A stretch of 64,000 bases of DNA, from NCBI GenBank assembly GCA_018266775.1, contig JAFDZS010000014.1, forward strand, positions 62,001 to 126,000, read 5' to 3'. The stretch comes from Bacteroidota bacterium (GTDB taxonomy: Bacteria > Bacteroidota > Bacteroidia > Chitinophagales > Chitinophagaceae). The position numbers and the translations under genes are program-made. Below, piece after piece: positions 52,219 to 62,500 of the stretch; position 1 is the stretch's first letter, and every line of letters begins with the position of its first letter. The notes under the pieces were generated by a model. It made no database searches. It was not told where the DNA came from and saw only the letters and a program-made list of their open reading frames with translations.

Positions 52219-53004
52219 TTACAGGCAACCTAATCTGCCTCCATCTACCGGTAAATTAATTCCCGTAATGTATGCTGCAGCAGGGCTGCATAAAAAAGCC
52301 ACAGCAGCACCAAATTCTCCGGGTTGTCCAATTCGTCCTGCAGGAATTTCTGCCACCAGTTCTTCCAGCACTGCTGCTGCGGTGCTGCCGGTATCTGTTG
52401 CTTTTTTCTGAATCACATAATCAGCGCGGCTGGTTTGTGTAAAGCCAGGCAATACATTATTTACCGTAATGCCAAACGGTGCCAGCTCAGTAGCCAGCGT
52501 TTTGGCCCAACTGGCTACAGCGCCCCTGGTGGTATTGCTTACACCCAAACCCGGAATAGGCACTTTTACCGAAGTGGAAATGATATTCACTATACGGCCA
52601 AAACCTGCTGCTTTCATACCCGGCACCACCGCCTGCACCAAATGATGGTTATTGATGAGATGATTATTAAACGCCTGTAAAAATGCTTCAGCTGTTGCTG
52701 TTAAAGCAGGCCCGCCTGCGGGGCCACCGGTATTGTTTATTAAAATATGAACCGTATGTTCCCGCACAAACGCATCAATTACTTTTTTTACCACCACCGT
52801 ATCGTTAAAGTCTGCCACCAGGTATTGATGGTGCTGCTTCGCATTTCTGCTTAAAGTTTGTACAACTTCCTTTAATTTTTCTTCGTTGCGTGCCATCAGT
52901 ACCACGTTGCAGCCCAGTAATGCCAGCTCGGCAGCACTGGCATAACCAAGGCCTTGTGTACTGCCGCAAACAAGGGCTGTTTTTCCGCTCAGGTCAAGAT
53001 TCAT
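52219..53004 (-). CDS. Divergent SDR family protein lacking the catalytic Tyr-Lys
   Basis: A 261-residue Rossmann-fold protein. The cofactor motif is VCGSTQGLGYASAAEL, the structural motif NNTGGPAGG replaces NNAG, and a serine-bearing IISTSVK is present. Where classical SDRs have YxxxK this one reads SNTTRGAV: tyrosine is replaced by serine and lysine by arginine. This matches a known divergent 3-ketoacyl-ACP-reductase-like SDR subgroup in which the active-site Tyr is not kept, so normal dehydrogenase activity is doubtful. Ends with the usual PVDGGRLGCL. Confidence 0.87.
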   Translation of the reverse strand: MNLDLSGKTALVCGSTQGLGYASAAELALLGCNVVLMARNEEKLKEVVQTLSRNAKQHHQYLVADFNDTVVVKKVIDAFVREHTVHILINNTGGPAGGPALTATAEAFLQAFNNHLINNHHLVQAVVPGMKAAGFGRIVNIISTSVKVPIPGLGVSNTTRGAVASWAKTLATELAPFGITVNNVLPGFTQTSRADYVIQKKATDTGSTAAAVLEELVAEIPAGRIGQPGEFGAAVAFLCSPAAAYITGINLPVDGGRLGCL

Positions 53005-53102
53005 GGAAAGTATTTATGAGGGGACTAAATTAGTTTAATTTTTCTCACATTTATTGGTTTAATGTGGATAATTCATCACACCCGGCTTTGCACCTATTCC
53101 GC

Positions 53103-53110
53103 TATATTCG
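53103..53110 (+). promoter_or_regulatory. Promoter-like -7 element upstream of parE
   Basis: TATATTCG, a one-base variant of TAnnTTTG, lies 19 bases before the ATG at 53130. Confidence 0.4.
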
Positions 53111-53129
53111 CAGGCTGAAATAGTGTTAA

Positions 53130-55013
53130 ATGGCAGAAAAAAATTTATTTGATTACACCGAAGATTCGATCAAAAGCCTCGACTGGAAAGAGCATATCCG
53201 CCTGCGCCCCGGTATGTACATTGGTAAGCTGGGCGATGGCAGCAGCGCCGATGACGGCATTTATGTTTTGCTGAAAGAAGTGATTGACAACTGTATTGAC
53301 GAACATACCATGGGGTATGGTAAACATGTGGATGTTACTATAGATGGAAAAACCATTACCGTGCGTGACTACGGCCGCGGCATTCCGCTGGGTAAAGTGG
53401 TGGATGTGGTGAGCAAGATCAACACCGGGGCTAAATACGACAGTAAAGCCTTTCAAAAAAGTGTGGGACTGAATGGAGTGGGTACCAAAGCGGTAAATGC
53501 ACTCAGTACTTATTTTAAAGTCACAGCTTTCCGGGAAGGTAAAGAGAAGACGGCGGAGTTTGAACGCGGCACCTTGAAAAAAGAATTTAAAGAAGCTGCC
53601 ACTAAAGAAGATAACGGCACGCTGGTGTCTTTCATTCCTGATGACAGCATCTTCAAAAATTTTCATTTTGTACAGGAATACCTCGATAACCAGTTCTGGA
53701 ATTATTGTTACCTGAATGCAGGTTTGGTGATGAACCTGAACGGGAAAAAATATGTGAGCAAGAACGGCCTGCTGGATTTGCTGGAGCGAAAAACCAATGC
53801 AGATGAAAACCGTTATCCCATCATTCACCTCAAGGGCGAGGATATTGAGGTAGCCATCACGCATCAAAACAGTTATGGGGAAGATTATTACAGTTTTGTA
53901 AACGGACAGTTCACCACGCAGGGCGGAACGCATTTGGCGGCATTCCGTGAAGGATACATTAAAACCATCCGGGAATTTTTTAAGAAGGATTATGATGCGG
54001 CCGATATCCGCGGCAGCATTTGTGCAGCCATCAGCGTACGTGTACAGGAGCCGGTGTTTGAAAGCCAAACCAAAACAAAACTTGGTTCGTTGAACGTGTA
54101 TGAAGGCGGACCGAGCATGCGTAACTTCGTTGGGGATTTCCTGGCTAAAGAACTGGATAATTATTTACACCGCAATCCTTCCACCGCCGATGCATTAAAA
54201 AAACGCATTGAACAAAGTGAAAGGGAACGGAAAGAGTTATCCGGCATTCGTAAGCTGGCCAACGAAAGGGCAAAGAAGGCCAACCTGCACAATAAAAAAC
54301 TGCGTGACTGTAAGTTTCATTATAACGATGAACCATCGGGTAAAGAAAAAGACAGCATCATAGAAAAACAAAAAGAAAGTACCATTTTCATTACTGAAGG
54401 TGATAGTGCCAGTGGTAGCATCACCAAAGCACGGGAAGTGGAAACGCAGGCGGTATTCAGTTTGCGTGGTAAACCATTAAACTGTTTCGGGTTAACGAAA
54501 AAAGTGGTGTATGAAAACGAAGAGTTCAACTTACTGCAGCATGCGCTGAACATTGAAGAAGGTTACGATGGGCTGCGTTATAACAATATCATCATTGCCA
54601 CCGATGCCGATGTGGATGGCATGCACATCCGTTTACTATTGATGACATTCTTCCTGCAGTTTTTTCCCGACCTGGTGAAGAATGGCCACGTATATATTTT
54701 AGAAACGCCATTGTTCCGCGTTCGTAATAAACAGGAAACAATTTACTGCTATGATGAAACGGAAAAACAGGCCGCAATGAAAAAACTGGGCGCCAAGCCT
54801 GAGATCACCCGCTTTAAAGGATTGGGTGAAATCAGTCCTGATGAATTTGCCAACTTCATTGGAAAAGATATTCGCCTGCAACCGGTGATGTTATTACCAG
54901 AAACACATATTCAGCAATTGCTGGAATATTATATGGGCAAGAACACACCATCAAGGCAGGAATTCATTATTGACAACCTGCAGGTAGAACTGGACAGGGT
55001 GGAAGAGAATTAA
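53130..55013 (+). CDS. parE: DNA topoisomerase IV subunit B
   Basis: A 627-residue type IIA topoisomerase ATPase subunit. The GHKL ATP site shows [22 protein letters not shown] and the glycine-rich lid [17 protein letters not shown]. The transducer region follows, then the TOPRIM domain with [11 protein letters not shown] (about residue 422) and [15 protein letters not shown] (about 490-504), then a short C-terminal tail. Length (~630) and sequence fit ParE rather than GyrB, and a ParC-type gene follows within 1.4 kb. Together they decatenate daughter chromosomes. First gene of the parE - DUF1835 - four-helix - parC row. Confidence 0.94.
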   Translation: MAEKNLFDYTEDSIKSLDWKEHIRLRPGMYIGKLGDGSSADDGIYVLLKEVIDNCIDEHTMGYGKHVDVTIDGKTITVRDYGRGIPLGKVVDVVSKINTGAKYDSKAFQKSVGLNGVGTKAVNALSTYFKVTAFREGKEKTAEFERGTLKKEFKEAATKEDNGTLVSFIPDDSIFKNFHFVQEYLDNQFWNYCYLNAGLVMNLNGKKYVSKNGLLDLLERKTNADENRYPIIHLKGEDIEVAITHQNSYGEDYYSFVNGQFTTQGGTHLAAFREGYIKTIREFFKKDYDAADIRGSICAAISVRVQEPVFESQTKTKLGSLNVYEGGPSMRNFVGDFLAKELDNYLHRNPSTADALKKRIEQSERERKELSGIRKLANERAKKANLHNKKLRDCKFHYNDEPSGKEKDSIIEKQKESTIFITEGDSASGSITKAREVETQAVFSLRGKPLNCFGLTKKVVYENEEFNLLQHALNIEEGYDGLRYNNIIIATDADVDGMHIRLLLMTFFLQFFPDLVKNGHVYILETPLFRVRNKQETIYCYDETEKQAAMKKLGAKPEITRFKGLGEISPDEFANFIGKDIRLQPVMLLPETHIQQLLEYYMGKNTPSRQEFIIDNLQVELDRVEEN

Positions 55014-55059
55014 AATAACAATTGCACAACGTGGTGCAGCACAACCATCAAAACACAAC

Positions 55060-55878
55060 ATGATACATATAGTTTTTAACGAGGCAGACGTAACAGTATT
55101 ACAAAATGCTATAGCGCTCGACGAAAGTTTACAGGGAGAAGTGATACAGATAAAAGATGATTACGCTGTTGGTCCGCTCAATAATATTTACATCGGGGAA
55201 GGAATAGAAGCCCGCAAACAATGGCAGCGGGAAGTACTGGCAGGCGGGGATTTAGATGGCAAAGTTGACACTGGTGAAGTGGATGATTATAAAACCGCTG
55301 CAGAACTGGTGGGCACGATGCGCCGCAATGAAGAAGAAACCATCTGGATATGGGCGGCACAAAACAAACACGATGTAAGTGGTTATTACTGGTTGCTGAA
55401 TTATATGAAAGAATTCCAGGGAAGGGTGTTTATTCTCTATCTGAATAACCTGCCCTTCATCAATGAAAAGGGAAATATATTTTATCCCAACTGGTTAAGT
55501 GAAATACCTGCAAAAGAATTTTTAAAAGCCAAAAAACTGGCCAGGGAAATTACATTAAGCGAGTTTGAAGTGGACCCTGATGAATGGAATAAAATATGTG
55601 CCGAAAGTAAAGGCGTTCGTATATTGGAAGGCGGCAAAAAACTGGCGCAGGCTGACTATGATTTCTATGATGCCGAACTGAAAAAATTTGTCACACCCGA
55701 TTGGCAGAAAGCATCGAAAATCATTCACCAGTTTTTATCCAAAGCAAAACACACGACTGGTGATATGTATTTATTGTGGCGTTTGAAATTGATGATAGCA
55801 GACGGACAATTTGATGTGCAGGGAAAAGTGGCGGCGATGAAAGACTTTGAAGTGAAATTAAAATCTAATGCTCAATAA
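55060..55878 (+). CDS. DUF1835 / DUF3658 domain protein
   Basis: A 272-residue protein of the DUF1835 family (MIHIVFNEADVTVLQNAIAL, IQIKDDYAVGPLNN) with a DUF3658-like C-terminal helical part (about 165-270). No catalytic motif is evident and the function is unknown; the position next to parE may reflect shared expression. The last codons and stop (NAQ-stop) lie inside the left inverted repeat of the four-helix-bundle element at 55867, so the C-terminus may have been altered by that element. Confidence 0.85.
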   Translation: MIHIVFNEADVTVLQNAIALDESLQGEVIQIKDDYAVGPLNNIYIGEGIEARKQWQREVLAGGDLDGKVDTGEVDDYKTAAELVGTMRRNEEETIWIWAAQNKHDVSGYYWLLNYMKEFQGRVFILYLNNLPFINEKGNIFYPNWLSEIPAKEFLKAKKLAREITLSEFEVDPDEWNKICAESKGVRILEGGKKLAQADYDFYDAELKKFVTPDWQKASKIIHQFLSKAKHTTGDMYLLWRLKLMIADGQFDVQGKVAAMKDFEVKLKSNAQ

Positions 55879-55894
55879 TCAATTTTCAATGTTC
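55867..55894. repeat. Left inverted repeat of the four-helix-bundle element
   Basis: 28 bases that match the reverse complement of 56341-56368 at 26 of 28 positions, including an 18-base perfect core AATCAATTTTCAATGTTC. It overlaps the final codons and stop of the DUF1835 gene. Confidence 0.88.
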
Positions 55895-55960
55895 GATTTT
55901 CAAGTGTATATACATTTATTAATAATGAACCTTATTGTAACCTGATTGACCAAATGATAA

Positions 55961-56335
55961 ATGAATGAAAAGAAATATGATTTAGAAGACAGGCTGGTTG
56001 AATTTACATGCAGAATGATTGATGTGGTAGAGGCTTTGCCGGATACAAGAAGCGGTAATTATATTGCGGGACAATTGATAAGATGTTGCCATTCACCTGC
56101 TTTTAATTATGGAGAAACCCAGGCAGCAGAAAGCAGAAACGATTTCATTCATAAACTGGGTATAGTTTTAAAGGAATTAAAAGAGTGCAGAATTGCATTA
56201 AAGATTATTCGAAAAAAAGAATTAATTAAAACTGTTTCGAAATTAATTGATATCTGCACTGAAACAGAAGAGTTGATTGCCATTATTGCTAAAAGTATAG
56301 CAACAGCCAAGAAGAATAAGGCTGCAAAAACCTGA
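55961..56335 (+). CDS. Four-helix-bundle protein (23S rRNA intervening-sequence protein family)
   Basis: A 124-residue all-helical protein of the S23/IVS family (TIGR02436-like). The consensus stretches NYIAGQLIRCCHSPAFNYGE, AQAAESRNDFIHKLGIVLKE-like text and LKECRIALKIIRK are present. Family members form pentameric barrels and are encoded inside 23S rRNA intervening sequences of Leptospira and others, as well as in dispersed loci of Bacteroidota; relatives include the Avd accessory protein of diversity-generating retroelements. No reverse transcriptase is nearby. Bounded by near-perfect inverted repeats (55867-55894 and 56341-56368) and inserted between DUF1835 and parC. Confidence 0.92.
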   Translation: MNEKKYDLEDRLVEFTCRMIDVVEALPDTRSGNYIAGQLIRCCHSPAFNYGETQAAESRNDFIHKLGIVLKELKECRIALKIIRKKELIKTVSKLIDICTETEELIAIIAKSIATAKKNKAAKT

Positions 56336-56340
56336 GTATT

Positions 56341-56368
56341 GAACATTGAAAATTGATTGTTGAACATT
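56341..56368. repeat. Right inverted repeat of the four-helix-bundle element
   Basis: Complement of the left repeat with two mismatches in 28; the core GAACATTGAAAATTGATT is perfect. It starts six bases after the four-helix-bundle stop and ends 13 bases before parC. Confidence 0.88.
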
Positions 56369-56381
56369 TGTATTAAGAATT

Positions 56382-58901
56382 ATGGCTAAGGCAAATAAAG
56401 AAGAGTATTCCCACACAGACACCGGTATTGGCGGGCAGTATAAAACCTGGTTCCTGGATTATGCCAGTTATGTTATACTGGAGCGTGCGGTGCCGGCAAT
56501 TGAAGATGGACTGAAACCAGTGCAGCGCCGCATACTGCATGCCATGAAGGAAATGGATGATGGCCGCTTTAATAAAGTTGCCAACATCATCGGGCAGAGT
56601 ATGCAATACCATCCGCATGGCGATGCCAGCATTGGCGATGCATTAGTAAATCTTGGACAAAAAGATTTACTCATCGAAACACAGGGAAACTGGGGCGATG
56701 TACGTACCGGCGATGAAGCCGCAGCACCACGGTATATTGAAGCAAGATTGAGCAAGTTTGCATTGGAAGTAGCCTTCAATAATAAAACCACTGAATGGGC
56801 TTTAAGTTACGATGGCAGGAAAAATGAACCGGTGACATTACCCATGAAATTTCCCCTGTTATTGGCACAGGGTGCAGAAGGTATTGCAGTAGGTTTGGCT
56901 ACAAAGATTTTACCGCATAATTTTTGCGAACTCATAGAAGCATCAATAAAATATTTAAGGGGCAAACGTTTTGAAATTTTGCCCGATTTTCAAACCGGCG
57001 GCACCATGGATGCCAGCAATTATAATGATGGCAAACGTGGCGGCAAGGTAAGGGTAAGGGCCATTATTGAAGAGCAGGATAAGAAAACACTGGTCATAAA
57101 AAGTGTACCCTTTGGCGTTACCACCACACAATTGATGGAAAGTATTGTGAAGGCTAATGATGCGGGAAAGATCAAGATTAAAAAAGTAACCGATCATACG
57201 GCTGCGAATGTAGAGATCATTATTGAACTGGCGGCAGGCATTTCTCCCGATATTACCATTGATGCACTCTATGCATTTACGGATTGTGAAGTAAGCATTT
57301 CCCCCAATGCCTGTGTAATTGTAAAAGACAAACCTGTTTTTTTAGGAGCAAAGGAGTTATTGCAAATTGCTACCGATAATACCCGTGAATTGTTATTGAA
57401 AGAACTGCAGATCAAGCTGGGAGAACTGCAGGAAAAATGGCATTACACGTCGTTAGAAAAAATCTTCTTTGAAGAAAAGATCTATAAAGAACTGGAGAAG
57501 AAGCATGAAACCTGGGATAAGGTATTGCTGGCTATTGATAAAGCATTTGAGCCTTTCAAAAAGCAACTGAAGCGTGACATCACCAGGGAAGATATCATCA
57601 AGCTGACGGAAAAGCCGGTGCGCCGCATTTACCGCCTGGATATTGATGAACTGAATGAGCAGATCAAAGGGCTGGAAGCAGAGATCAAACAGGTAAAACA
57701 TGATATAGCCAACATTACTGATTTTGCAGTGGCGTATTATGAAAACCTGCTGAAAAAATATGGCAAGGGACGGGAACGTAAAACTGAAATACGTGAATTT
57801 GATACGATACAGGTAAAGCAGGTGGCCATTGCCAACACCAAACTGTATGTAAACCGTGCTGATGGTTTTATTGGCTCAGGTTTAAAGAAAGATGAATTTG
57901 TAGCTGATGTTAGCGATCTGGATGATATCATTGCTTTTACCAAAAGCGGTGTAATGAAAATTGTGAAAGTATCAGACAAAGTGTTTATTGGTAAAGACAT
58001 CCTCCACGTGGCCGTTTTTCAGAAAAACGATGAACGCACCACTTACAACATGATTTATGTAGATGGGAAAACCAGTGTAAGTTTTGCCAAGCGCTTTAAT
58101 GTATCTGGTGTTACCCGAGATAAGGAATATGATTTAACCAAAGGTTCAGAACGCAGCCGCGTACACTATTTTACTGCCAACGCCAATGGCGAAGCGGAAG
58201 TGGTGAAAGTGGTGCTAAGCCCCAATTGCAATGCACGCATTAAAGAATTTGATTTTTATTTTGAAGAACAGGAAATTAAAGGCAGGGGAAGTATCGGGAA
58301 TATTGTAACCAAGTATCCTGTTAAATCAGTGAAGTTTAAAGAAGCCGGAAAATCAACATTGGATGCCAAGAAGCTCTGGTTTGATAATAAATTCGGAAGG
58401 CTGAACATTGAAGAGAAAGGAGAATACCTTGGTAAGTTTGAAGCAGAAGACCGGTTGCTGGTTATTTTTAACGATGGCAATTACGAAATTACCGACCAGG
58501 AGTTGACGCAGCGTTTTGACCCGGAAAAAGTAATGCTGATAGAGAAATTCAACCCGGAAAAGATCATCACTGCAGTGTATTTAGATAATGACAAATTGCA
58601 GTACAACATCAAACGGTTTAAAATTGAAACCACCACACTGCAAACTAAATTCTTTTTTATTAAAGAAGGAAAAGACAACCGCCTGGAAACCGTGTGCACC
58701 GACCCGGAACCAATATTGGTAGTGCAAAGCGGCCGCGGACAAATGGTTCGCAAAGCCAAATTCAAAGTGGTGAAACTGGTGGAAGTGATGGGCTGGAAAG
58801 CAGTTGGAGCTAAACTCACTGAATATTCTAAATCAGTTGAAATGGAGTGGGAGCGTCCGCACGATGACGGCAATACCGCACAAACAGAATTATTTGAGTA
58901 A
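56382..58901 (+). CDS. parC: DNA topoisomerase IV subunit A
   Basis: An 839-residue type IIA topoisomerase cleavage subunit. The N-terminal winged-helix/tower region includes DGLKPVQRRILHAM, YHPHGDASIGDALVNLGQ and the catalytic tyrosine Y118 in AAPRYIEARLS. The coiled-coil section (about 400-460) is visible in ELNEQIKGLEAEIKQVKHDI, and the C-terminal beta-propeller (about 500-800) wraps DNA. The canonical GyrA-box is not evident, supporting ParC over GyrA. Acts with the ParE encoded upstream. A strong GC hairpin lies ~45 bases downstream. Confidence 0.93.
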   Translation: MAKANKEEYSHTDTGIGGQYKTWFLDYASYVILERAVPAIEDGLKPVQRRILHAMKEMDDGRFNKVANIIGQSMQYHPHGDASIGDALVNLGQKDLLIETQGNWGDVRTGDEAAAPRYIEARLSKFALEVAFNNKTTEWALSYDGRKNEPVTLPMKFPLLLAQGAEGIAVGLATKILPHNFCELIEASIKYLRGKRFEILPDFQTGGTMDASNYNDGKRGGKVRVRAIIEEQDKKTLVIKSVPFGVTTTQLMESIVKANDAGKIKIKKVTDHTAANVEIIIELAAGISPDITIDALYAFTDCEVSISPNACVIVKDKPVFLGAKELLQIATDNTRELLLKELQIKLGELQEKWHYTSLEKIFFEEKIYKELEKKHETWDKVLLAIDKAFEPFKKQLKRDITREDIIKLTEKPVRRIYRLDIDELNEQIKGLEAEIKQVKHDIANITDFAVAYYENLLKKYGKGRERKTEIREFDTIQVKQVAIANTKLYVNRADGFIGSGLKKDEFVADVSDLDDIIAFTKSGVMKIVKVSDKVFIGKDILHVAVFQKNDERTTYNMIYVDGKTSVSFAKRFNVSGVTRDKEYDLTKGSERSRVHYFTANANGEAEVVKVVLSPNCNARIKEFDFYFEEQEIKGRGSIGNIVTKYPVKSVKFKEAGKSTLDAKKLWFDNKFGRLNIEEKGEYLGKFEAEDRLLVIFNDGNYEITDQELTQRFDPEKVMLIEKFNPEKIITAVYLDNDKLQYNIKRFKIETTTLQTKFFFIKEGKDNRLETVCTDPEPILVVQSGRGQMVRKAKFKVVKLVEVMGWKAVGAKLTEYSKSVEMEWERPHDDGNTAQTELFE

Positions 58902-58946
58902 TATTGTTGCTGTAACACCTGACGGTGTTTCAACTTCAACTAACAG

Positions 58947-58968
58947 CACCCTGCCTTTTGGCAGGGTG
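58947..58968 (+). terminator. Hairpin downstream of parC (probable terminator)
   Basis: Perfect 9-bp stem CACCCTGCC/GGCAGGGTG with a TTTT loop, ~45 bases after the parC stop. The following bases (TTGTGTT) are only mildly T-rich, so termination may be partial. Confidence 0.6.
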
Positions 58969-59040
58969 TTGTGTTATGGGTCGGGACGCTACGGCGACCT
59001 GAATCATAACACACTTTCTATTCAGGATCAGCCAACAACA

Positions 59041-59423
59041 TCAGACCCTGATCTGCGCATCTGCGGCCAATCAAAAAAATTATTTCATTCAAATTCACGA
59101 TCAGACGGGGCCGCCAGATCGTTCCCATCTGCGCATCTGCGGCCAATCAAAAAAATTATTTCATTCTCATTCACGATCAGACGGGGCCGTCAGATCGTTC
59201 CCATCTGCGCATCTGCGGCCAATCAAAAAAAATATTTCATTCAAATTCACGATCAGACGGGGCCGTCAGATCGTTCCCATCTGTGCATCTGTGGCCAATC
59301 AAAAAAATTATTTCATCCAAATTCACGATCAGACGGGGCCGTCAGATTGTTCCCATCTGCGCATCTGCGGCCAATAAAAAATTATTTCATTCAAATTCAC
59401 GATCAGACGTGGCCGTCAGATCG
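59041..59423. repeat. 76-bp tandem repeat array with internal hairpins
   Basis: Units begin (at CTGCGGCC or the variant CTGTGGCC) at 59061, 59137, 59213, 59289 and 59365, an exact 76-bp period. The last unit is truncated near 59423 and a ~20-base leader part precedes the first. Each unit contains the core CATCTGCGGCCAATCA, an A-rich stretch, TTATTTCATTCAAATTCACG and a hairpin ACGATC-A-GACGG-GG-CCGTC-A-GATCGT. Units differ by only a few bases. The core matches the reverse complement of the direct repeats at 47037-47163. Confidence 0.92.
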
Positions 59424-59588
59424 TGTCCTCCCGTAATTTTACTACCCCCCGCACACATAAACCCCTTTTCCACATGGTGTTAAAAAATATCAACCCCTCA
59501 CAAAAATAAAAACATCAATACAGCGTTATCCGATTACCTTAAAATCCTCATCCGGCATTATAATTAGTTGTAATTAAGCCAAAAGCCT

Positions 59589-62500
59589 ATGAGTAAACTT
59601 GTACTTTTTTTCAGCTTACTGCTCACTTTAACTACATCAGCCCAGGAAACGGCCACGCTTAAAGTACAGTCATCATCTTCACAGCAATGGGATGAACAGG
59701 AACCTTATGTAAACGGTTTTGCAAGGGTTTTGCAGCACAATCAATTTTCGTATATTAATAAGGCCGGTCAACTGATCAGCCCGGTACAATTTGATGGGGC
59801 AAGAAATTTTGTGAACCATTTAGCCGCCGTACAGCAAAATAATAAATGGGGCTTTATTGATGAAAAAGGAAAAATTGTTGTTCCGCTGAAATATGATATT
59901 GCGTATGATTTCAACGAAGCACTTACTGCCGTGTACATCAATTACCGCTGGTGGTTGATCAATACTAATGGTGCAGTGGTAAAAGCACTCGACATTAATG
60001 CCTTCTACGGATTTAAAAATGGTGTGGCAAAAGTGGAGAAAAACGGCAGAACAGGAATTATGAATGCACAGGGTGTAATCACTTTTACAGGTACTGCTGC
60101 AATAGCTCCGCAGACAAAACAAATACCTTATCATCCAAATAATACACAAAGCGCCAACTCTATAACCGTTTGCCCGGATAATATTGATTTTGAATTTGGT
60201 AATTTTACCAACTGGAATTGTTATACCGGCCACGTGGATTCCATTGGTACAACAAATGTTATAACATTAACACCATCTCCGCCAACACCCAACCGGCATA
60301 CTTTATACAGCAGGGTGCTGCCTTCGCCGATTGATCCTTTTGGTTTATTCCCGATCAATCCACCCGATGGCAGCAATTTCGCATTAAAATTGGGTAACAC
60401 GCAAATTGGTGCAGAAGCGGAAGGTGTGAAGTACACGATTCATGTGCCCGCAAACGATTCTAACTTCTCTATTAAATATGATTATGCGGTGGTGTTTCAA
60501 AACCCCAATCACACACCCTGGGCACAACCCCGTTTCCAGGTAAAAGTGTTCGACTCCGCGGCGAATCAATATGTAGATTGTGCTTCATTCGAGTATGTAT
60601 CTACAGCTAATCTTCCCGGCTTTGCGGTATCCACTGTGGATACCTCTGTTATTTATAAACCCTGGTCCACCGTATTTTTAAGTTTACGCGGTTATGCCGG
60701 TAAAACCATGATACTGGAATTTACCAATGCTGATTGTGTAAGAAGAGGGCACTGGGGTTATGGTTATATCGATGTAGAAAAGCCCTGCGGCCAGTCTGTT
60801 GAAATGCAGTATGAATGCGATTCTCCGCATGTAACTACATTAACAGCACCTCCGGGATTCCAGATCTATAATTGGTGGGATTCTGCTTTTGCCAATTTGC
60901 TGGGCACTGGTCAGCAGGTGATATTAAATCCGGGACCTTCGGTAAATACCACGATCTGGCTGGAGATGATTCCTTTCAACAATTTTGGTTGCTTAGATAC
61001 CATTCCGGTAAGGATTACCGGTGAATTTACCGCAGACTTTGGCATGTCAGACACATTAGGTTTATGTGCGCCACATACTTTTACCTTCTATAATCATAAC
61101 CTGCCATCAATATCCACAATTTGGGATTTTGGTGATGGCACTACTGCAACGGGAGATACGGTGACACATACGTATGCTTTACCCGGCAGTTACCTGGTCA
61201 AAATGAATGTGATCATGCAGGGTGGCTGCGTGGGCAATACCATAAAAGTAGTTTCCGTGGTACAGCCGGCGGGTAATTTTTCGTTTACTGGTGGCAGTTA
61301 TTGCGGCAGTCAGACAGTGCAATTTAATGCTTCCGTTTCTAACGCCGACAGCTTATTCTGGAATTTTGGAGATGGCACCACGCTGAACACAAAATCTACA
61401 ACAGTATCACATACCTATACTACTGCAGGCATATTTATCCCGTCATTGATCATAAAAGCATTGGGCGGATGTGAAACACCCATACCCGCAACAGATACAA
61501 TTAAAATTGAAGTACTCAATGCCGGGTATAAAAATACCCAGGTGAAGATTTGCGGCAGCACAACTTTAAATTTTACAGATACTTCAACAGCTTACTTTGG
61601 TATCAGCAGCCGCGACTGGAATTTTGGAGATGGCGCTACCGGCAGTGGAGCAAATGTAAGCCATACCTATACCACATCGGGGACTTATAATGTACGCCTT
61701 ATCGTAACGGGTGTAACAGGATGCAAAGACACCGTAATCAAACCTTTTACTGTTACCGTAAACAGCATTCCTGTTGCCGCATTCACCGGTAATATCACCG
61801 ATTGCCAGAATGTGCCTGTTACCTTTACCAGTAATGTAACTTCCGTTGATCCCATCAGCTCTTATGCCTGGACGTCAACAAGCGGAGCGAGTGCTTCAAC
61901 CACCAATTTCACCGTTACTTTCCCTGTAGCAGGAACCTATACCATCCGTTTAATAGTGACAACTGTGAACGGGTGTAAAGACACTGCAACACAATCTATA
62001 ACTATTAACCCTACACCCAATGTGGTGCAACCACCCAGCCAGGTGTTGTGTAATGGCGATTTTGCTGCGGCAACTATTTTTAATGGCACAGTACCCGGTA
62101 CAGTGTACAGCTGGACGAATACTGCACCGGTAATAGGTTTGGCAGCAAGCGGTACGGGGGATATTGCTTCCTTCCAGGCATCCGCCAATGGTAATTCACT
62201 GGCTACTGCCACAATAACCGTAAGGCCATCTGCCAATGGATGTTTGGGCACACCAAAATCATTTACGATAACCGTGCATCCCACACCCAATGTGGCACAA
62301 CCTGCAGATCAAACACTTTGTGATAACAGCAATACAGCACCCATTACTTTTAGTGGAACTATTGCTGGTACGGCTTATACATGGACGAATAACAATACCA
62401 GTATAGGACTTGCCGCCAGTGGATCGGGAAATATTCCTGCATTCACGGCAAGCAGTAACGGTACCGCAGTGAACACGGCAACCATAACAGTAACACCTAC

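Larger units (their letters stand above)
58902..59588. other. Non-coding intergenic region
   Basis: 687 bases between parC and the giant surface-protein gene. It holds the parC hairpin (58947-58968), the 76-bp tandem array (59041-59423) and about 165 AT-rich bases before the next ATG. Open frames that cross it are produced by the repeats and are not gene-like, because 76 is not a multiple of three and the product shifts frame in each unit. Confidence 0.8.

Noticed and set aside
55961..56335. Avd component of a diversity-generating retroelement
   Set aside because: The four-helix-bundle family includes Avd, but there is no reverse transcriptase, template repeat or variable C-type lectin gene nearby.
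59041..59423. Possible CRISPR array
   Set aside because: The repeated unit is the whole 76 bp with no variable spacers, and no cas genes are present.
58804..59436. 210-codon plus-strand open frame crossing the 76-bp repeats
   Set aside because: It begins inside parC in another frame, and its product changes text in each repeat unit because 76 is not divisible by three. The frame is open only by composition.
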